Part shown: positions 9,532 through 18,616 of the stretch, one piece after another | How positions within the stretch are numbered: position 1 is the stretch's first letter | Layout of the letters: each line of letters starts with the position of its first letter | Source of the DNA: Paracoccus sp. MBLB3053 | GTDB lineage: Bacteria; Pseudomonadota; Alphaproteobacteria; Rhodobacterales; Rhodobacteraceae | Assembly: GCF_031822435.1 (NCBI RefSeq) | Contig: NZ_JAVQLW010000002.1 | Location: 1-64,000 of the forward strand | Reading direction: 5' to 3' | Length of the DNA: 64,000 bases | The notes under the pieces: generated by a model | Told to the model about the DNA's origin: nothing | Seen by the model: only the letters and a program-made list of their open reading frames with translations | Database searches by the model: none | Translations under genes and position numbers: made by a program

Positions 9532-10833
9532 ATGACGAACTTCTTCGAGGGCATCGCCCCGATCCGCTACGAAGGTCCGCAGACCGGCAACGAATTCGCC
9601 TTCCGCCATTACAACCCGGATGAGGTGGTTCTGGGCAAGACACTGAAAGAGCATCTGCGCTTTGCGATCGCCTATTGGCACAGCTTTGCATGGGAAGGCG
9701 GCGACCCCTTCGGCGGTCAGACTTTCCAGCGCCCCTGGTTCGGCGAAGGCATGGACCTCGCCAGGCACAAGGCCGATGTCGCCTTCGAGATGTTCACCAT
9801 CCTTGGCGCGCCCTATTTCTGCTTCCATGATGCGGATATGCGTCCCGAAGGCGACAGCTTCACGGAAAACACACGCAATCTGCAGGAAATGACCGAGTAT
9901 CTGGGCCAGAAGATGGAACAGACCGGCACCAAGCTGCTCTGGGGCACGGCGAACCTCTTTTCGCATCGACGCTACATGGCCGGCGCTGCGACCAACCCCG
10001 ACCCGGATGTCTTCGCCTTTGCCGCCGCCACGGTGAAGACCTGCATCGACGCGACGCACCAGCTAGGCGGCGAGAACTACGTGCTGTGGGGGGGCCGCGA
10101 AGGCTACGAGACGCTTCTGAACACCGACATGGGCCGCGAGCGTCAGCAAGCTGGCCGTTTCTTGCAGATGGCGGTCGAATATGCCCGCAAGATTGGCTTT
10201 GAAGGCACCATCCTGATCGAGCCCAAGCCGCAGGAGCCAACCAAGCACCAGTATGATTTCGACGTTGCGACGGTCTACGGCTTCCTCAAGGATTTCGGCC
10301 TCGAGAAAGAGGTCAAGGTCAATATCGAGCAGGGCCACGCCATTCTCGCTGGCCACAGCTTCGAGCATGAGCTGGCGCTGGCGCGTGAACTTGGCATCTT
10401 CGGTTCCATCGACATGAACCGCAACGACTACCAGTCGGGCTGGGATACCGACCAGTTCCCGAACAATGTCCCTGAAACCGCGCTGGCCTATTACGAGGTG
10501 CTGCGCGCGGGCGGCTTCACCACGGGCGGCACCAATTTCGACGCCAAGCTGCGCCGCCAGTCGCTGGACGCGCAGGACTTGATCCTGGGCCATGTCGGCG
10601 GCATGGATGTCTGCGCCGCGGGCTTCAAGGCCGCCGCCGCGATGCTCGAGGACGGGAAGCTGGAAGCCGCGCGCGCCGAGCGCTATGCCGGCTGGGACAG
10701 CCCCGAGGCAAAGGCCATGCTGGAAGGCGGGCTTGACGGAATCGCCGCGCAGGTCGTCGAGCAAGGCCTCAACCCGCAGCCGCGTTCGGGCCGCCAGGAA
10801 CGGCTGGAAAACCTGGTCAACCGCTACGTCTGA
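9532..10833 (+). CDS. xylA: Xylose isomerase
   Basis: A 433-residue class II xylose isomerase converting D-xylose to D-xylulose in a metal-dependent TIM barrel. Recognisable parts are [12 protein letters not shown] (catalytic His and Asp at about residues 100-104), the metal-ligand stretch [34 protein letters not shown] and [18 protein letters not shown]. Length and motifs match the group of about 435 residues found in proteobacteria. The gene follows xylB by ten bases and ends in TGATAA, with convergent hairpins behind it. Confidence 0.96.
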   Translation: MTNFFEGIAPIRYEGPQTGNEFAFRHYNPDEVVLGKTLKEHLRFAIAYWHSFAWEGGDPFGGQTFQRPWFGEGMDLARHKADVAFEMFTILGAPYFCFHDADMRPEGDSFTENTRNLQEMTEYLGQKMEQTGTKLLWGTANLFSHRRYMAGAATNPDPDVFAFAAATVKTCIDATHQLGGENYVLWGGREGYETLLNTDMGRERQQAGRFLQMAVEYARKIGFEGTILIEPKPQEPTKHQYDFDVATVYGFLKDFGLEKEVKVNIEQGHAILAGHSFEHELALARELGIFGSIDMNRNDYQSGWDTDQFPNNVPETALAYYEVLRAGGFTTGGTNFDAKLRRQSLDAQDLILGHVGGMDVCAAGFKAAAAMLEDGKLEAARAERYAGWDSPEAKAMLEGGLDGIAAQVVEQGLNPQPRSGRQERLENLVNRYV

Positions 10834-10837
10834 TAAA

Positions 10838-10857
10838 AGGGCCCGGCGACGGGCCCT
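10838..10857 (+). terminator. Terminator hairpin after xylA
   Basis: AGGGCCCG and CGGGCCCT form an 8-bp perfect stem closed by a GCGA (GNRA-type) tetraloop, five bases after the xylA stop. It separates xylA from the convergent xylGHF-type operon. Confidence 0.65.
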
Positions 10858-10868
10858 ACTGGAAATCC

Positions 10869-10893
10869 GGGCCTCCGCCATTGGCGGGGGCCC
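10869..10893 (-). terminator. Terminator hairpin after the xylose ABC operon
   Basis: GGGCCTCCGCC and GGCGGGGGCCC pair over 11 bp with one wobble around a 3-base loop. It sits 17 bases past the stop of the minus-strand ATPase gene, so it probably ends that operon. Confidence 0.55.
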
Positions 10894-10909
10894 ACAATGC
10901 CCGGTGGCG

Positions 10910-11656
10910 TCAGGCCGCCTTGGCGGGTTTCTTGCCCATGATGATCATGCCGAGAATGTCGTCGTCGCTGACCTCGTCCACGCGCACAGTGCCGACCCGC
11001 TGGCCATTCTTCATCACCACCGCGCGGTCGCAGAGCTTCATCACCGCGTGGATGTCATGCTCGATCAGGAAGATGCCGATGCCCTGACGCTTCAGCTCCT
11101 GGATCAGCTCGGCGACCATCTGGGTTTCCTGCGGGCCAAGCGCTGCGGTCGGCTCGTCCATGATCAGGATGCGGGCGTTGAAATAGACCGCCCGCGCAAT
11201 TGCGACCGACTGCCGCTGCCCGCCCGAAAGCGCCATGACCGGATCGGAGAACTTGCGGAAATTCGGGTTCAGCCGGGCCATGATGCGGCGGGTCTCGGCC
11301 TCCATCCGGGCTTCATCCAAGAGGCCTGAAGCGGTCACCAGCTCGCGGCCCAGGAACAGGTTCGAGGCGGCGTCCAGGTTGTCGGCCAGCGCGAGGGTCT
11401 GGTAGATCGTCTCGATGTTATAGGCGCGGGCGTCTCGGGTGTTCTGGATGTCGGCCTTCTTGCCGTCGATGTAGATCTGGCCGGAATCGGGTCTATAAGC
11501 GCCTGAGAGGCACTTGATCAGCGTCGATTTCCCCGCCCCGTTATGGCCCAGGAGCCCCACGACCTCGCCGGGATAGAGATCGACCGAGACATGGTCCACC
11601 GCCTTGATCCCCCCGAAGGCGATCGAGATGTCGCGCATTTCCACAAGCGGTGTCAT
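10910..11656 (-). CDS. xylG: Xylose ABC importer ATPase, single-domain XylG type
   Basis: A 248-residue carbohydrate-uptake-2 family ATPase with Walker [10 protein letters not shown], signature LSGGQRQS, Walker [13 protein letters not shown] and H-loop IEHD. It has one nucleotide-binding domain, whereas E. coli XylG (about 513 residues) has two fused; the single-domain form is common in alphaproteobacterial sugar importers and would work as a homodimer. Its ATG overlaps the stop of the upstream permease gene (ATGCGATGA), so translation is coupled. The gene order binding protein, permease, ATPase is compact. Confidence 0.88.
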   Translation of the reverse strand: MTPLVEMRDISIAFGGIKAVDHVSVDLYPGEVVGLLGHNGAGKSTLIKCLSGAYRPDSGQIYIDGKKADIQNTRDARAYNIETIYQTLALADNLDAASNLFLGRELVTASGLLDEARMEAETRRIMARLNPNFRKFSDPVMALSGGQRQSVAIARAVYFNARILIMDEPTAALGPQETQMVAELIQELKRQGIGIFLIEHDIHAVMKLCDRAVVMKNGQRVGTVRVDEVSDDDILGMIIMGKKPAKAA

Positions 11657-12942
11657 CGCATGCCCAGCCTTCTGCGATATTGGATGTCGATCCAGACTGC
11701 CAGCACCAGGACGACGCCGACCACGATGTTCTGCAAGGGCGCGTCGGCCCCGACCATGGCCATGCCCGATTGCAGGCTCTGCATGATCAGCGCGCCCAGG
11801 ATCGCGCCATGGATGGTGCCAATGCCGCCCGACAGCGCCGTGCCCCCGATCACCGCCGCGGCGATTACCCGCAGCTCGTCCAGCGTGCCGATGTCATTGG
11901 GATGCGACTGCAGCCTCGCCTGGGCGATGATCGCCGAGAGCCCGCACAGAAACCCCATCAGGGCAAAGATCTTGACCGTCAGCAACCTGGTGTTGATGCC
12001 CGACAGCTCGGCCGCGTCGGGGTTGCCGCCGGTCGCGAAAATGTAGCGGCCAAAGCGGGTGCGGCTGGCAATCACGGTCATCGCCACCGCAACCAGGATC
12101 AGGATGAGCACCGAAATCGGCAGTCCGTAACCCTGGCTGTAGCCCTCGGGCATGGTCTCGCCGCGGGCCTCGAATATGCGCTTCAGCTTTGCCGCGGGCA
12201 GCTCATAGGAATTGAGGATCGCGACGAAGCCAAGAATGGCGCCAACGATCAGCGCCATGACCGCGCCCTCGGCCCAAAGCGGGCGGGTGCGGAAGCCATG
12301 CGCCTGCTTGCGGCGCCGGCCGGAATACAGCACCCAAAGCGCCGCCACCGAGCCGATCGCCCCTATGATCCAGCTTGCGGTGGTGCCTAGCGTGCCTTCG
12401 GCGCCGCCGAATAGCAGGAAGGTCTGGTCGAGCGGTGCGATGGTCTGGCCCGCCGTCAAATACCAGCCGACATAACGCCAGATCAGCAGCCCGCCCAGGG
12501 TGACGATGAAGGCCGGGATTCGCTGGTAGCCCACCAGCCAGCCGTTCAACGCGCCGATCGCGGTGCCGACCGCGAGCCCGGTGACCATGGTCAGTGGCGC
12601 GATCAGCGGATGGCCCAGATCCAGGACCCCCGGCAGCCAGCGCGCCTGCATCATTCCCATCATTGCCGAGGCCAGCGCCAGGATCGCGCCCACCGACAGA
12701 TCGATATGGCGGCAGACGATGACGAAGACCATGCCCGTCGCCATGATCGCGACCGAGACCGTCTGGATCGTCAGGTTGAAGATATTGCGCGCCGACAGGA
12801 AGCGGCCATCGGTCACGACCCAGAAGCACAGGCAGACCAGGGCAAAGGCCCCGAGCATGCCCATCAGCCTCAGGTCGATCTCCAGCTGCGCGAGCCAGCC
12901 GCGGCGGGCGGGCGTGGTGGCGGGGGAAATGTCGCTCATCAT
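11653..12942 (-). CDS. xylH: Xylose ABC importer permease, XylH type
   Basis: A 429-residue inner-membrane permease of the RbsC/XylH family with about ten hydrophobic segments. Family stretches include [33 protein letters not shown] and the C-terminal [20 protein letters not shown]. Its length matches XylH-like permeases (about 390-430) rather than RbsC (about 320), which supports xylose as substrate. It lies 39 bases after the binding-protein gene and overlaps the ATPase gene. Confidence 0.9.
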   Translation of the reverse strand: MMSDISPATTPARRGWLAQLEIDLRLMGMLGAFALVCLCFWVVTDGRFLSARNIFNLTIQTVSVAIMATGMVFVIVCRHIDLSVGAILALASAMMGMMQARWLPGVLDLGHPLIAPLTMVTGLAVGTAIGALNGWLVGYQRIPAFIVTLGGLLIWRYVGWYLTAGQTIAPLDQTFLLFGGAEGTLGTTASWIIGAIGSVAALWVLYSGRRRKQAHGFRTRPLWAEGAVMALIVGAILGFVAILNSYELPAAKLKRIFEARGETMPEGYSQGYGLPISVLILILVAVAMTVIASRTRFGRYIFATGGNPDAAELSGINTRLLTVKIFALMGFLCGLSAIIAQARLQSHPNDIGTLDELRVIAAAVIGGTALSGGIGTIHGAILGALIMQSLQSGMAMVGADAPLQNIVVGVVLVLAVWIDIQYRRRLGMR

Positions 12943-12981
12943 GTCATGGCGGCGGCGCGGGTACGCCGCCGCTCTTTCCCG

Positions 12982-14007
12982 TCAGTTGCAGGGCGCGGGG
13001 CCGTTCTGGACCCCTTGGCACAGCGCGTCCTTGGTGATCCAGCCGGCATCGACGACGACCGACAGGTTGTCCTTGGTGATCGGCACGGGGGTCAGCAGGA
13101 TGGCGTCCATTTCCTTGCCGCCGGGCGTGGTGAACTTGATGGCGTTCGGGATCTCGGCAGAGGCCTTGCCACCCGCGAGGGCCAAGGCGATCTCGGCGGC
13201 GTTGTTGCCGAGTTCGCGCGAATCCTTCCAGACCGAGACGGTCTGCGTGCCAAGCGCGATCCGGTTCAGCGCCGCATGGTCGGCATCCTGCCCCGAGACC
13301 GGGATGCCCTGCATGCCCTGCGCGGTCAGCGCGGCGACGACGCCCCCTGCCGTGCCGTCATTCGAGGCCACGACCGCATCGACCTTGTTGTCGTTCTGGG
13401 TCAGGATCTGCTCCATGTTCTTCTGGGCATTGGCGGGCAGCCAGCCGTCGGTATAGGCCTCGCCGACGATCGTGATCTCGCCCGCGTCGATCGCCTTCTG
13501 CAGCACCTCCTGCTGGCCGCCGCGGAGGAAATCGGCGTTGGGATCGGTGGGCGAGCCCTTGATCATCACGTAATTGCCCTTGGGTGCGGCCTTGAAGACC
13601 TCGGCAGCCTGCATCCGGCCTACCTCGACATTGTCGAAGGTCAGGTAGAAGGCGCGTGGGTCCTCGATCAGCCGGTCATAGGCGACGACCGGGATGCCTT
13701 CGTCGGCGGCGGCCTGGACGGCCGGGACCACGGCGGCCGTGTCCTGACCCAGCACGATCAGTGCGTTCACGCCCTGCGCGATCAGCGCCTCGATGTCCGA
13801 GAGCTGCTTGGCGGACGATGATTGCGCATCGGCCGAGACATAGGTTGCCCCGGCGGCCTCGAGCGCGTCCTTGATCGCCTTCTCGTCGGTCTTCCAGCGT
13901 TCTTCCTGGAAATTCGACCAGGATACGCCGACGGTCATGTCCTCGGCCAGGGCCGCAGACGAAAAACCCACCGTCGCAAGGACGGCGGTCAAAAGGGCAG
14001 TGCGCAT
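12982..14007 (-). CDS. xylF: D-xylose-binding periplasmic protein
   Basis: A 341-residue periplasmic-binding protein of the RbsB/XylF class with signal peptide [21 protein letters not shown]. The mature part shows [17 protein letters not shown], a close match to the XylF N-terminal sugar-binding segment, then YDRLIEDP and [15 protein letters not shown] 14007 is preceded by GGGAGG at good spacing; the frame upstream of it is unconserved. It is the first gene of xylFHG and is transcribed divergently from the LacI-family gene at 14174. Confidence 0.93.
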   Translation of the reverse strand: MRTALLTAVLATVGFSSAALAEDMTVGVSWSNFQEERWKTDEKAIKDALEAAGATYVSADAQSSSAKQLSDIEALIAQGVNALIVLGQDTAAVVPAVQAAADEGIPVVAYDRLIEDPRAFYLTFDNVEVGRMQAAEVFKAAPKGNYVMIKGSPTDPNADFLRGGQQEVLQKAIDAGEITIVGEAYTDGWLPANAQKNMEQILTQNDNKVDAVVASNDGTAGGVVAALTAQGMQGIPVSGQDADHAALNRIALGTQTVSVWKDSRELGNNAAEIALALAGGKASAEIPNAIKFTTPGGKEMDAILLTPVPITKDNLSVVVDAGWITKDALCQGVQNGPAPCN

Positions 14008-14044
14008 CGTTACCTCCCAATAGATGCGACCGTCCGGACGAGTC

Positions 14045-14115
14045 GCCGGACCTTTTCCAACACTGCGCCGGGTCCGGCGAGCTGTCAAAAACAAAAAGAG
14101 AGACGTCTGTCAAAA
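14045..14115. promoter_or_regulatory. Divergent xylF / xylR control region with paired repeats
   Basis: The 166 bases between the divergent xylF and regulator genes hold two kinds of repeat. CTGTCAAAA occurs twice, at 14082-14090 and 14107-14115, 25 bases apart; on the minus strand each reads TTTTGACAG and so contains a TTGACA -35-like box toward xylF. An inverted pair GCCGGACC (14045-14052) / GGTCCGGC (14071-14078) lies closer to xylF. These are plausible promoter and operator elements for the adjacent LacI-family regulator; the assignment is inferred. Confidence 0.45.
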
Positions 14116-14173
14116 TCCTGATTGACCTTGGGCAAGGGGGTTGGAATCCTCGTCCGCAGGAGGAGATCGCGAG

Positions 14174-15226
14174 ATGGGTAACCCGACGCTGCACGACGTC
14201 GCCCGCGCTGCCGGCGTCAGCTATTCCACGGCCGATCGCGTGGTGAACCATAGGGGCGGGGTGGCCGAGAAATCGGTGCTGCGGGTGCGCAAGGCGATCG
14301 AGGACCTGTGCTACCAGCGCGACATCCATGCCGCGAACCTGTCGCGGCGGCGCAGCTATGCCTTTCGCTTTTATCTGCCCAGGGGCGATCACGGCTTCTT
14401 CTCGGTGCTGCGCGAAGCGGTCGAGGCCCAGGCAAGGCAGCGCCTCGCAGAACGGATCAGGATTTCCATCCATGACGTCCCGCCCCTGGACGCCGCCGCG
14501 CTTGCCTCCGAGCTGTCGGGCCTTCGCAAGGGCGATTGCGATTGTGTCGCGATCATCGGCAGCGACGCGGCGGCGCTTTGCGCCGAAGTCGCGCGGCTCG
14601 AGGCATTGGGCATCGCGGTGGTGACGCTCGTCTCGGATGCCGCGAGCGATGCGCGATCGGTCTATGTCGGGATCGACAATGTCGCGGCCGGGTGCACCGC
14701 GGGGCGCCTGCTGCGCCTTGCGCACGGGCGCGGGCCGGGTCTGGTACTGCCGATCCTGGGCAGCCTCGCTTCGCGCGACCACCGCGAGCGGCTCATCGGC
14801 GCGCGCGATGTCCTGGCCGAACCCGGCCGCGAGATCGGGCTTCTGGCGCCGCTCGAGGTCCTGGACCGGCCCGAGACCATGCAGGAAAAGCTGGCCGCCG
14901 CCCTATCGGCGGGGCAGACGATCAGCGGCATCTATTCGATCGGGGCGGGGAACCGGGCGCTGATTGCGCTTCTGAGGCAGATGCCGGGGCCGCGACCCTT
15001 CGTGATCCTGCACGAGCTGACCCCGCATTCCCGCGCGGCGCTCGAAGCCGACCTTGTCGATGCGGTGATCGACCAGAAGCCGCAGGAGGAAGTCGCGCTG
15101 GCCCTGCAGGCGATGCGATCGATTGCCGACCACCTGCCCGTGGCCGCGACCGAGGTCAGCCCCAGCATCTTCGTCAAGGACAACCTGCCGGCCAGCGCCA
15201 CGAACCCATCGCTCGACACGGAATGA
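14174..15226 (+). CDS. LacI-family xylose regulator, divergent from xylF
   Basis: A 350-residue LacI/GalR-type regulator with N-terminal HTH (TLHDVARAAGVSYSTADRV) and a sugar-binding effector domain (VYVGIDNVAAGCTAGRLL). ATG 14174 is preceded by AGGAGG about 10 bases upstream; the 11 codons in front of it in the longer frame look non-coding. Its divergent position suggests control of the xylFHG importer and perhaps the convergent xylBA genes. It is a paralog of the regulator at 1062, so the two may divide xylose-pathway and oligosaccharide-importer control, or cross-talk. Confidence 0.87.
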   Translation: MGNPTLHDVARAAGVSYSTADRVVNHRGGVAEKSVLRVRKAIEDLCYQRDIHAANLSRRRSYAFRFYLPRGDHGFFSVLREAVEAQARQRLAERIRISIHDVPPLDAAALASELSGLRKGDCDCVAIIGSDAAALCAEVARLEALGIAVVTLVSDAASDARSVYVGIDNVAAGCTAGRLLRLAHGRGPGLVLPILGSLASRDHRERLIGARDVLAEPGREIGLLAPLEVLDRPETMQEKLAAALSAGQTISGIYSIGAGNRALIALLRQMPGPRPFVILHELTPHSRAALEADLVDAVIDQKPQEEVALALQAMRSIADHLPVAATEVSPSIFVKDNLPASATNPSLDTE

Positions 15227-15560
15227 CGGCCCAGGGGCGAAACGCGGGAACATCTTGGAACTGCCCGGTGAACCGCGGCATTTTGACCGACGCCAGGTTC
15301 CTGTCTCAGGGCCTGGTGCGGGCGCGGCGATCTCCATCGAGGCCTGAGCCAGCTCAGTTGGCCCCGCAGGACAGCCTGACATCAAGATTGTCGGTGACGC
15401 GGGAGAGGGTTTCGAGCCTGCATCAGGCCCCGGACAGGCGAATGCTGGCTTCGTCTGAGGGAAAGATCCCGATGACGCGTCTGCCCCGCGCATGTGCAAT
15501 GGTCCCGGGCAGCGGCTTCTGCATCCGGCGTTCAGGAGGCTCTGGCACGGGCCTGACGTT
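15227..15560. other. Intergenic region, no gene recognised
   Basis: This 334-base stretch separates the xylose regulator from the convergent pta gene. Short open frames exist on both strands but none has a family match I recognise or a convincing ribosome-binding site. A run TTTTTTGTTTTTGTG lies at 15581-15596 inside the 3' end of pta. Confidence 0.5.
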
Positions 15561-16544
15561 TCATTCTGCGGGGGTTGGGGTTTTTTGTTTTTGTGCGCAG
15601 ATTGCGGTTATTGCGGCTGCGTTGACGATGTCTTGTGTCGAGCATCCGCGCGAGAGGTCGTTTGCGGGCTTTGCGAGGCCTTGCAGGATGGGTCCGATGG
15701 CGGTGAGGCCGCCGAGGCGCTGTGCGATCTTGTAGCCGATATTTCCCGAGGCGAGGTCGGGGAAGATGAAGACGTTGGGCCGGCCGGAGAGCCGGCTTGC
15801 CGGGGCCTTTTTCGCGCGGATGGCGTCATCGAGGGCGGCGTCGAATTGCAGCTCGCCATCGACCTCGAGCGCGGGATCGGCCTCGCGGATCAGCCGCAGC
15901 GCCTCGCGGATGCGGCCAAGGCTCGGATGCTCGGCCGAGCCTGCGGTCGAGAAGGAAAGCAGCGCCACGCGCGGGGTTTCGCGCAGGACCTGGCGGCAGG
16001 AGCGCGCGGCGGAAAGCGCAATGGCGGCAAGCTCGGCGGCGTTCGGTTCGATCACCAGGCCGCAATCGGCAAAGATCATCCCGCCCTTGAAGCTGGAGGT
16101 CGAACCACATGAAAGCATGAGGAAAAAGCTCGATACGATGCCCGCATCCGGGGCCTTTCCGATGATCTGCAGCGCGGCGCGGACGGTGTCGGCAGTGGTC
16201 GCGACCGCGCCGCCCAGCGTGCCGTCGGCCTGGCCCAGCCGGACCCGCATCGCGGCCTGGCGGATCGGGTCGCGCATGTCCTCGAGCGCCTGTTCGGCGG
16301 TCATGCCGCGCGCGGCGCGCAGGGCGTGCCAATGGCGCGACAGCTCGACCAGATCGGGGGCCTCGGCGGCGCTGAGCGCGGTCACGCCGGGCAGGTCCGG
16401 GCCATCCATCAGGGTGACGCGGGCCAGCCCCTCGGCGACCAGCCGGGCGGCGGCCTCGGCCACGCGGGGGTCGCGGCCCTCGGGCAGGATGATGTGGCGC
16501 GGCTGCGCGCGGGCTGTGCGATAGATCAGCTCGAGAGGCTTCAT
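15561..16544 (-). CDS. pta: Phosphate acetyltransferase of the sulfonate pathway
   Basis: A 327-residue phosphotransacetylase (PTA_PTB family) converting acetyl phosphate plus CoA to acetyl-CoA. Family stretches: IILPEGRDPRVAEAA at the N-terminus, SSFFLMLSCG in the middle and VFIFPDLASGNIGYKIAQRL near the C-terminus. It is the short form lacking the N-terminal DRTGG domain of enterobacterial Pta, as in sulfonate-degrading Rhodobacterales. It follows an Xsc gene and a TauZ-type exporter gene on the same strand. That order fits recovery of the acetyl phosphate released by Xsc. There is no acetate kinase gene next to it. Confidence 0.92.
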   Translation of the reverse strand: MKPLELIYRTARAQPRHIILPEGRDPRVAEAAARLVAEGLARVTLMDGPDLPGVTALSAAEAPDLVELSRHWHALRAARGMTAEQALEDMRDPIRQAAMRVRLGQADGTLGGAVATTADTVRAALQIIGKAPDAGIVSSFFLMLSCGSTSSFKGGMIFADCGLVIEPNAAELAAIALSAARSCRQVLRETPRVALLSFSTAGSAEHPSLGRIREALRLIREADPALEVDGELQFDAALDDAIRAKKAPASRLSGRPNVFIFPDLASGNIGYKIAQRLGGLTAIGPILQGLAKPANDLSRGCSTQDIVNAAAITAICAQKQKTPTPAE

Positions 16545-16694
16545 GGCGGGCTCTTTCCGGGGGTGGCAACGGCTGCGCGCGTTGCGGGACGGGGGTGGGG
16601 CGGCAACGGGCCGGGCGGAAGGGGGTCCTGACCCAGCAATTGCTGGGGTTTTGGCTGTGACCCGCGTCGGACCGGCGTACAGCGCGCGTACACA

Positions 16695-16757
16695 GGGCGT
16701 ACACCGGCCTGTACACCGGCATGCCCACCGGCCTCTCCACCGGCCTCTCCACCGGCG
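16695..16757. repeat. 12-bp tandem repeat between exporter gene and pta
   Basis: Units of 12 bases run head to tail: GGCCTGTACACC, GGCATGCCCACC, GGCCTCTCCACC twice, then a partial copy; a diverged GGGCGTACACC precedes them. The block sits 150-200 bases upstream of pta in the intercistronic gap. It resembles the other short-unit arrays clustered around the exporter gene. Confidence 0.75.
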
Positions 16758-16787
16758 CGGGCAGAGAAGGGGGCCAAGAAGGGGGCC

Positions 16788-18083
16788 TCAGCCAAGGGCA
16801 TGCAGGCCCGCGACGACGAAGATGCCGAGGAAGGCGGTCTCGGCGACGAGGAGCGCGATGGCGCCGGGGCCGACCTCGATCATGCGCCTGAGCGAGGTCT
16901 TGATGCCGACGGCGGCGATCGCGACGAGCAGGGCCCAGCGGCTGAGCAGGCCCGCGAGCTCGCTGAGCCAGGGCGGCAGCAGCCCGGCCGAGTTCACCGC
17001 CGCCAGCGCGAGAAAGCCCAGCACGAAGCCCGGCAGCAGGGGCGGGCGCTTGCCAGAGGCCGGATCGGCAAGGCCGCGCGCGCGGATCACCAGCGAGAAG
17101 CACAGCACCACCGGGGCCAGCATCGAGACCCGGATCAGCTTGACCAGCGTCGCGGTCTCGCCGGCCTCGGGCCCGATCGAGAAGCCGGCGCCGACGACCT
17201 GGGCCACGTCATGGATCGTGCCGCCGAGAAAGACCCCGCTGTCGCGCGCGTCAAAGCCGAAGACCTGGGCGAGCATGGGATAGAGCACCATGGCCACGGT
17301 CGAAAGCACGGTGACGGAAAGCACGGTGAAGACGAGATCGCGTTCGGATTTCTCGTGCCGGGGCAGGACGGCGGCGATGGCCATGGCGGCCGAGGCGCCG
17401 CAGATCGCGACCGCGCCGCCGGTCAGCAGGGCAAAGCGCCAGTCGCGGCCGATGAGGCGCGTGACCAGCAGCGCAAAGAGGATGGTCAGCACCACGCCCG
17501 CGATGACCAGCCCGATCGCGGCCCCGCCCAGCCCGACGAGCATCCCCGCCGAGATCCGCGCGCCAAGCAGCGCGACCCCCAGCCGCAGGACGGTGCGGGC
17601 GGTGAAGCCGATGCCGGGGGCGGTCTTGCTGCCCTCATCGGCCAGGAAGTTCAGCGCGAGCCCGAGAAGCAGCGCCATCAGCATGGCGGGGGCGCCGTAA
17701 TGTTCGGACAGGAACTGCGCCGTCGCCGCGACCAGGACCGAGACGGCCAGGCCGGGAAAGACCTGAGCCGGGCCGAGCCCGCCCAGGAGCCGGCCGAGCG
17801 GGCCGGAACGGGCCGCGAAAGGGGCGCCAGAGGGGGCAGAGGAGGCGCCAGAGGAGGTGGAGGTGGGCGCATCCCCCTCGGGACGGCCCTCGGGACGGCC
17901 CCCGGCGAGGGCGCCCGAATGATCGCCCGAATGATCGCCCGAATGATTGCCCGAGTGATTGCGGGGGGGGGACGCCCCGCCCGGATCGGGCCGCGCATCC
18001 TGCAAGCTCTCGGGGTCGTGGCACGAGGGGCACGAGGGGTGCGAGGGGCGCGAGGGGCGCGAGGCCGGGCTGGAGGGGGGCAT
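16788..18083 (-). CDS. tauZ: TauZ/YeiH-type putative sulfite or sulfate exporter (UPF0324)
   Basis: A 431-residue membrane protein of the putative sulfate exporter family (YeiH; TauZ and SuyZ in sulfonate-degrading Paracoccus). About ten hydrophobic segments start near residue 105; family stretches are GFTARTVLRLGVALLGARIS, GAVAICGASAAMAI and GGTIHDVAQVVGAGFSIG. It would export the sulfite, or sulfate formed from it, released by Xsc. ATG 18083 has a good GAAGGAG site. The first 95 or so residues are odd: Ser/Pro/Gly/His-rich low complexity, including HSGN-HSGD-HSGD-HSG and repeated PSC/PSH units. They are encoded by 9- and 12-bp DNA tandem repeats absent from usual family members. A later start without this tail cannot be excluded. 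Confidence 0.87.
   Translation of the reverse strand: MPPSSPASRPSRPSHPSCPSCHDPESLQDARPDPGGASPPRNHSGNHSGDHSGDHSGALAGGRPEGRPEGDAPTSTSSGASSAPSGAPFAARSGPLGRLLGGLGPAQVFPGLAVSVLVAATAQFLSEHYGAPAMLMALLLGLALNFLADEGSKTAPGIGFTARTVLRLGVALLGARISAGMLVGLGGAAIGLVIAGVVLTILFALLVTRLIGRDWRFALLTGGAVAICGASAAMAIAAVLPRHEKSERDLVFTVLSVTVLSTVAMVLYPMLAQVFGFDARDSGVFLGGTIHDVAQVVGAGFSIGPEAGETATLVKLIRVSMLAPVVLCFSLVIRARGLADPASGKRPPLLPGFVLGFLALAAVNSAGLLPPWLSELAGLLSRWALLVAIAAVGIKTSLRRMIEVGPGAIALLVAETAFLGIFVVAGLHALG
17912..17961. repeat. 12-bp in-frame tandem repeat inside tauZ
   Basis: CGCCCGAATGAT recurs about four times with small changes (the last copies read CCGAATGATTGC and CCGAGTGATTGC). In the minus-strand reading frame it encodes repeated His-Ser-Gly-Asp/Asn. 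A second, two-copy 12-mer (CGGGACGGCCCT) lies just before it at about 17878-17902. Unit length is a multiple of three, so copy changes keep the frame. Confidence 0.75.
18020..18064. repeat. 9-bp tandem repeat at the 5' end of tauZ
   Basis: Five 9-base units follow each other: GGCACGAGG twice, GGTGCGAGG, then GGCGCGAGG twice. On the minus strand they encode Pro-Ser-His/Cys/Arg triplets at residues about 7-21 of the exporter. Confidence 0.75.
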
Positions 18084-18160
18084 GGTCTCTCCTTCGGGTG
18101 GTCTTCCACCGGGCCGGATGGGGGCGGCAACAATCGGCGGAAACGGTCGGCGGGGGCAAG

Positions 18161-18603
18161 CGGTGGAAACAGGCGGTGGACACAGGCGGTGGACACAGGC
18201 GGCGGGCAGTCTCGGGGTTCAGTCTCGGGTTCAGTCTGGGGGCCAGTCTATCTGGGGTTCAGTCTCGGGTTCAGCTTGCGAGCGTTCGGGTCGTCCTTGC
18301 GGTCATGCCGGGTCCAGTCCCGGCTGCCGTTCCGGGGATCTGCAGCCCCCCGCCCGGACATTCCGCCCGGACATTCCGCCCAGACATTCCGCCCGGACAT
18401 TCCGCCGGGGCATCCGCCGGGAAAGAGGCTGCGGGGATCGCCCCAAGGCAGGAGCCCGAACATGAAGGCCGAACATGAAGGCCAAACATGAAGGCCCGGA
18501 CATGAAGGCCGGACAGGAGCCCCGAAGATGGGACCCCGAACCGGCCCCAGAAACCGGCCCCGGAAACTGGCCCCAGAGACTGGCCCCGGAAACTGGCCCC
18601 GGG
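18161..18603. repeat. Cluster of at least five different short tandem repeats between xsc and tauZ
   Basis: The 533-base gap between xsc and tauZ is almost entirely tandem repeats with units of 12-13 bases, each block with its own sequence. 18161-18199: CGGTGGACACAGG about 3 copies. 18213-18267: degenerate TTCAGTCTCGGG. 18356-18420: GGACATTCCGCCC 4 copies plus decayed ones. 18458-18510: GAACATGAAGGCC about 4 copies. 18541-18603: CCGGCCCCAGAAA / CTGGCCCCGGAAA about 5 copies. No protein family or conserved RNA is recognisable. Small open frames here are by-products of the periodicity. Confidence 0.8.
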
Positions 18604-18616
18604 ACCGCCTCCTGCC

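Noticed and set aside
10910..11656. Truncated XylG (half the size of the E. coli protein)
   Set aside because: All ATPase motifs are present and the start is coupled to xylH; single-domain forms are normal in alphaproteobacterial importers.
18248..18503. Several short open frames with Gly/Ala/Glu-Cys-Pro-Gly repeats
   Set aside because: They arise from the 13-bp DNA periodicity, which makes all three frames repetitive; no ribosome-binding sites or families.
18161..18603. CRISPR array in the xsc-tauZ gap
   Set aside because: Repeat units are 12-13 bases, directly adjacent, different from block to block and without unique spacers; no cas genes nearby.
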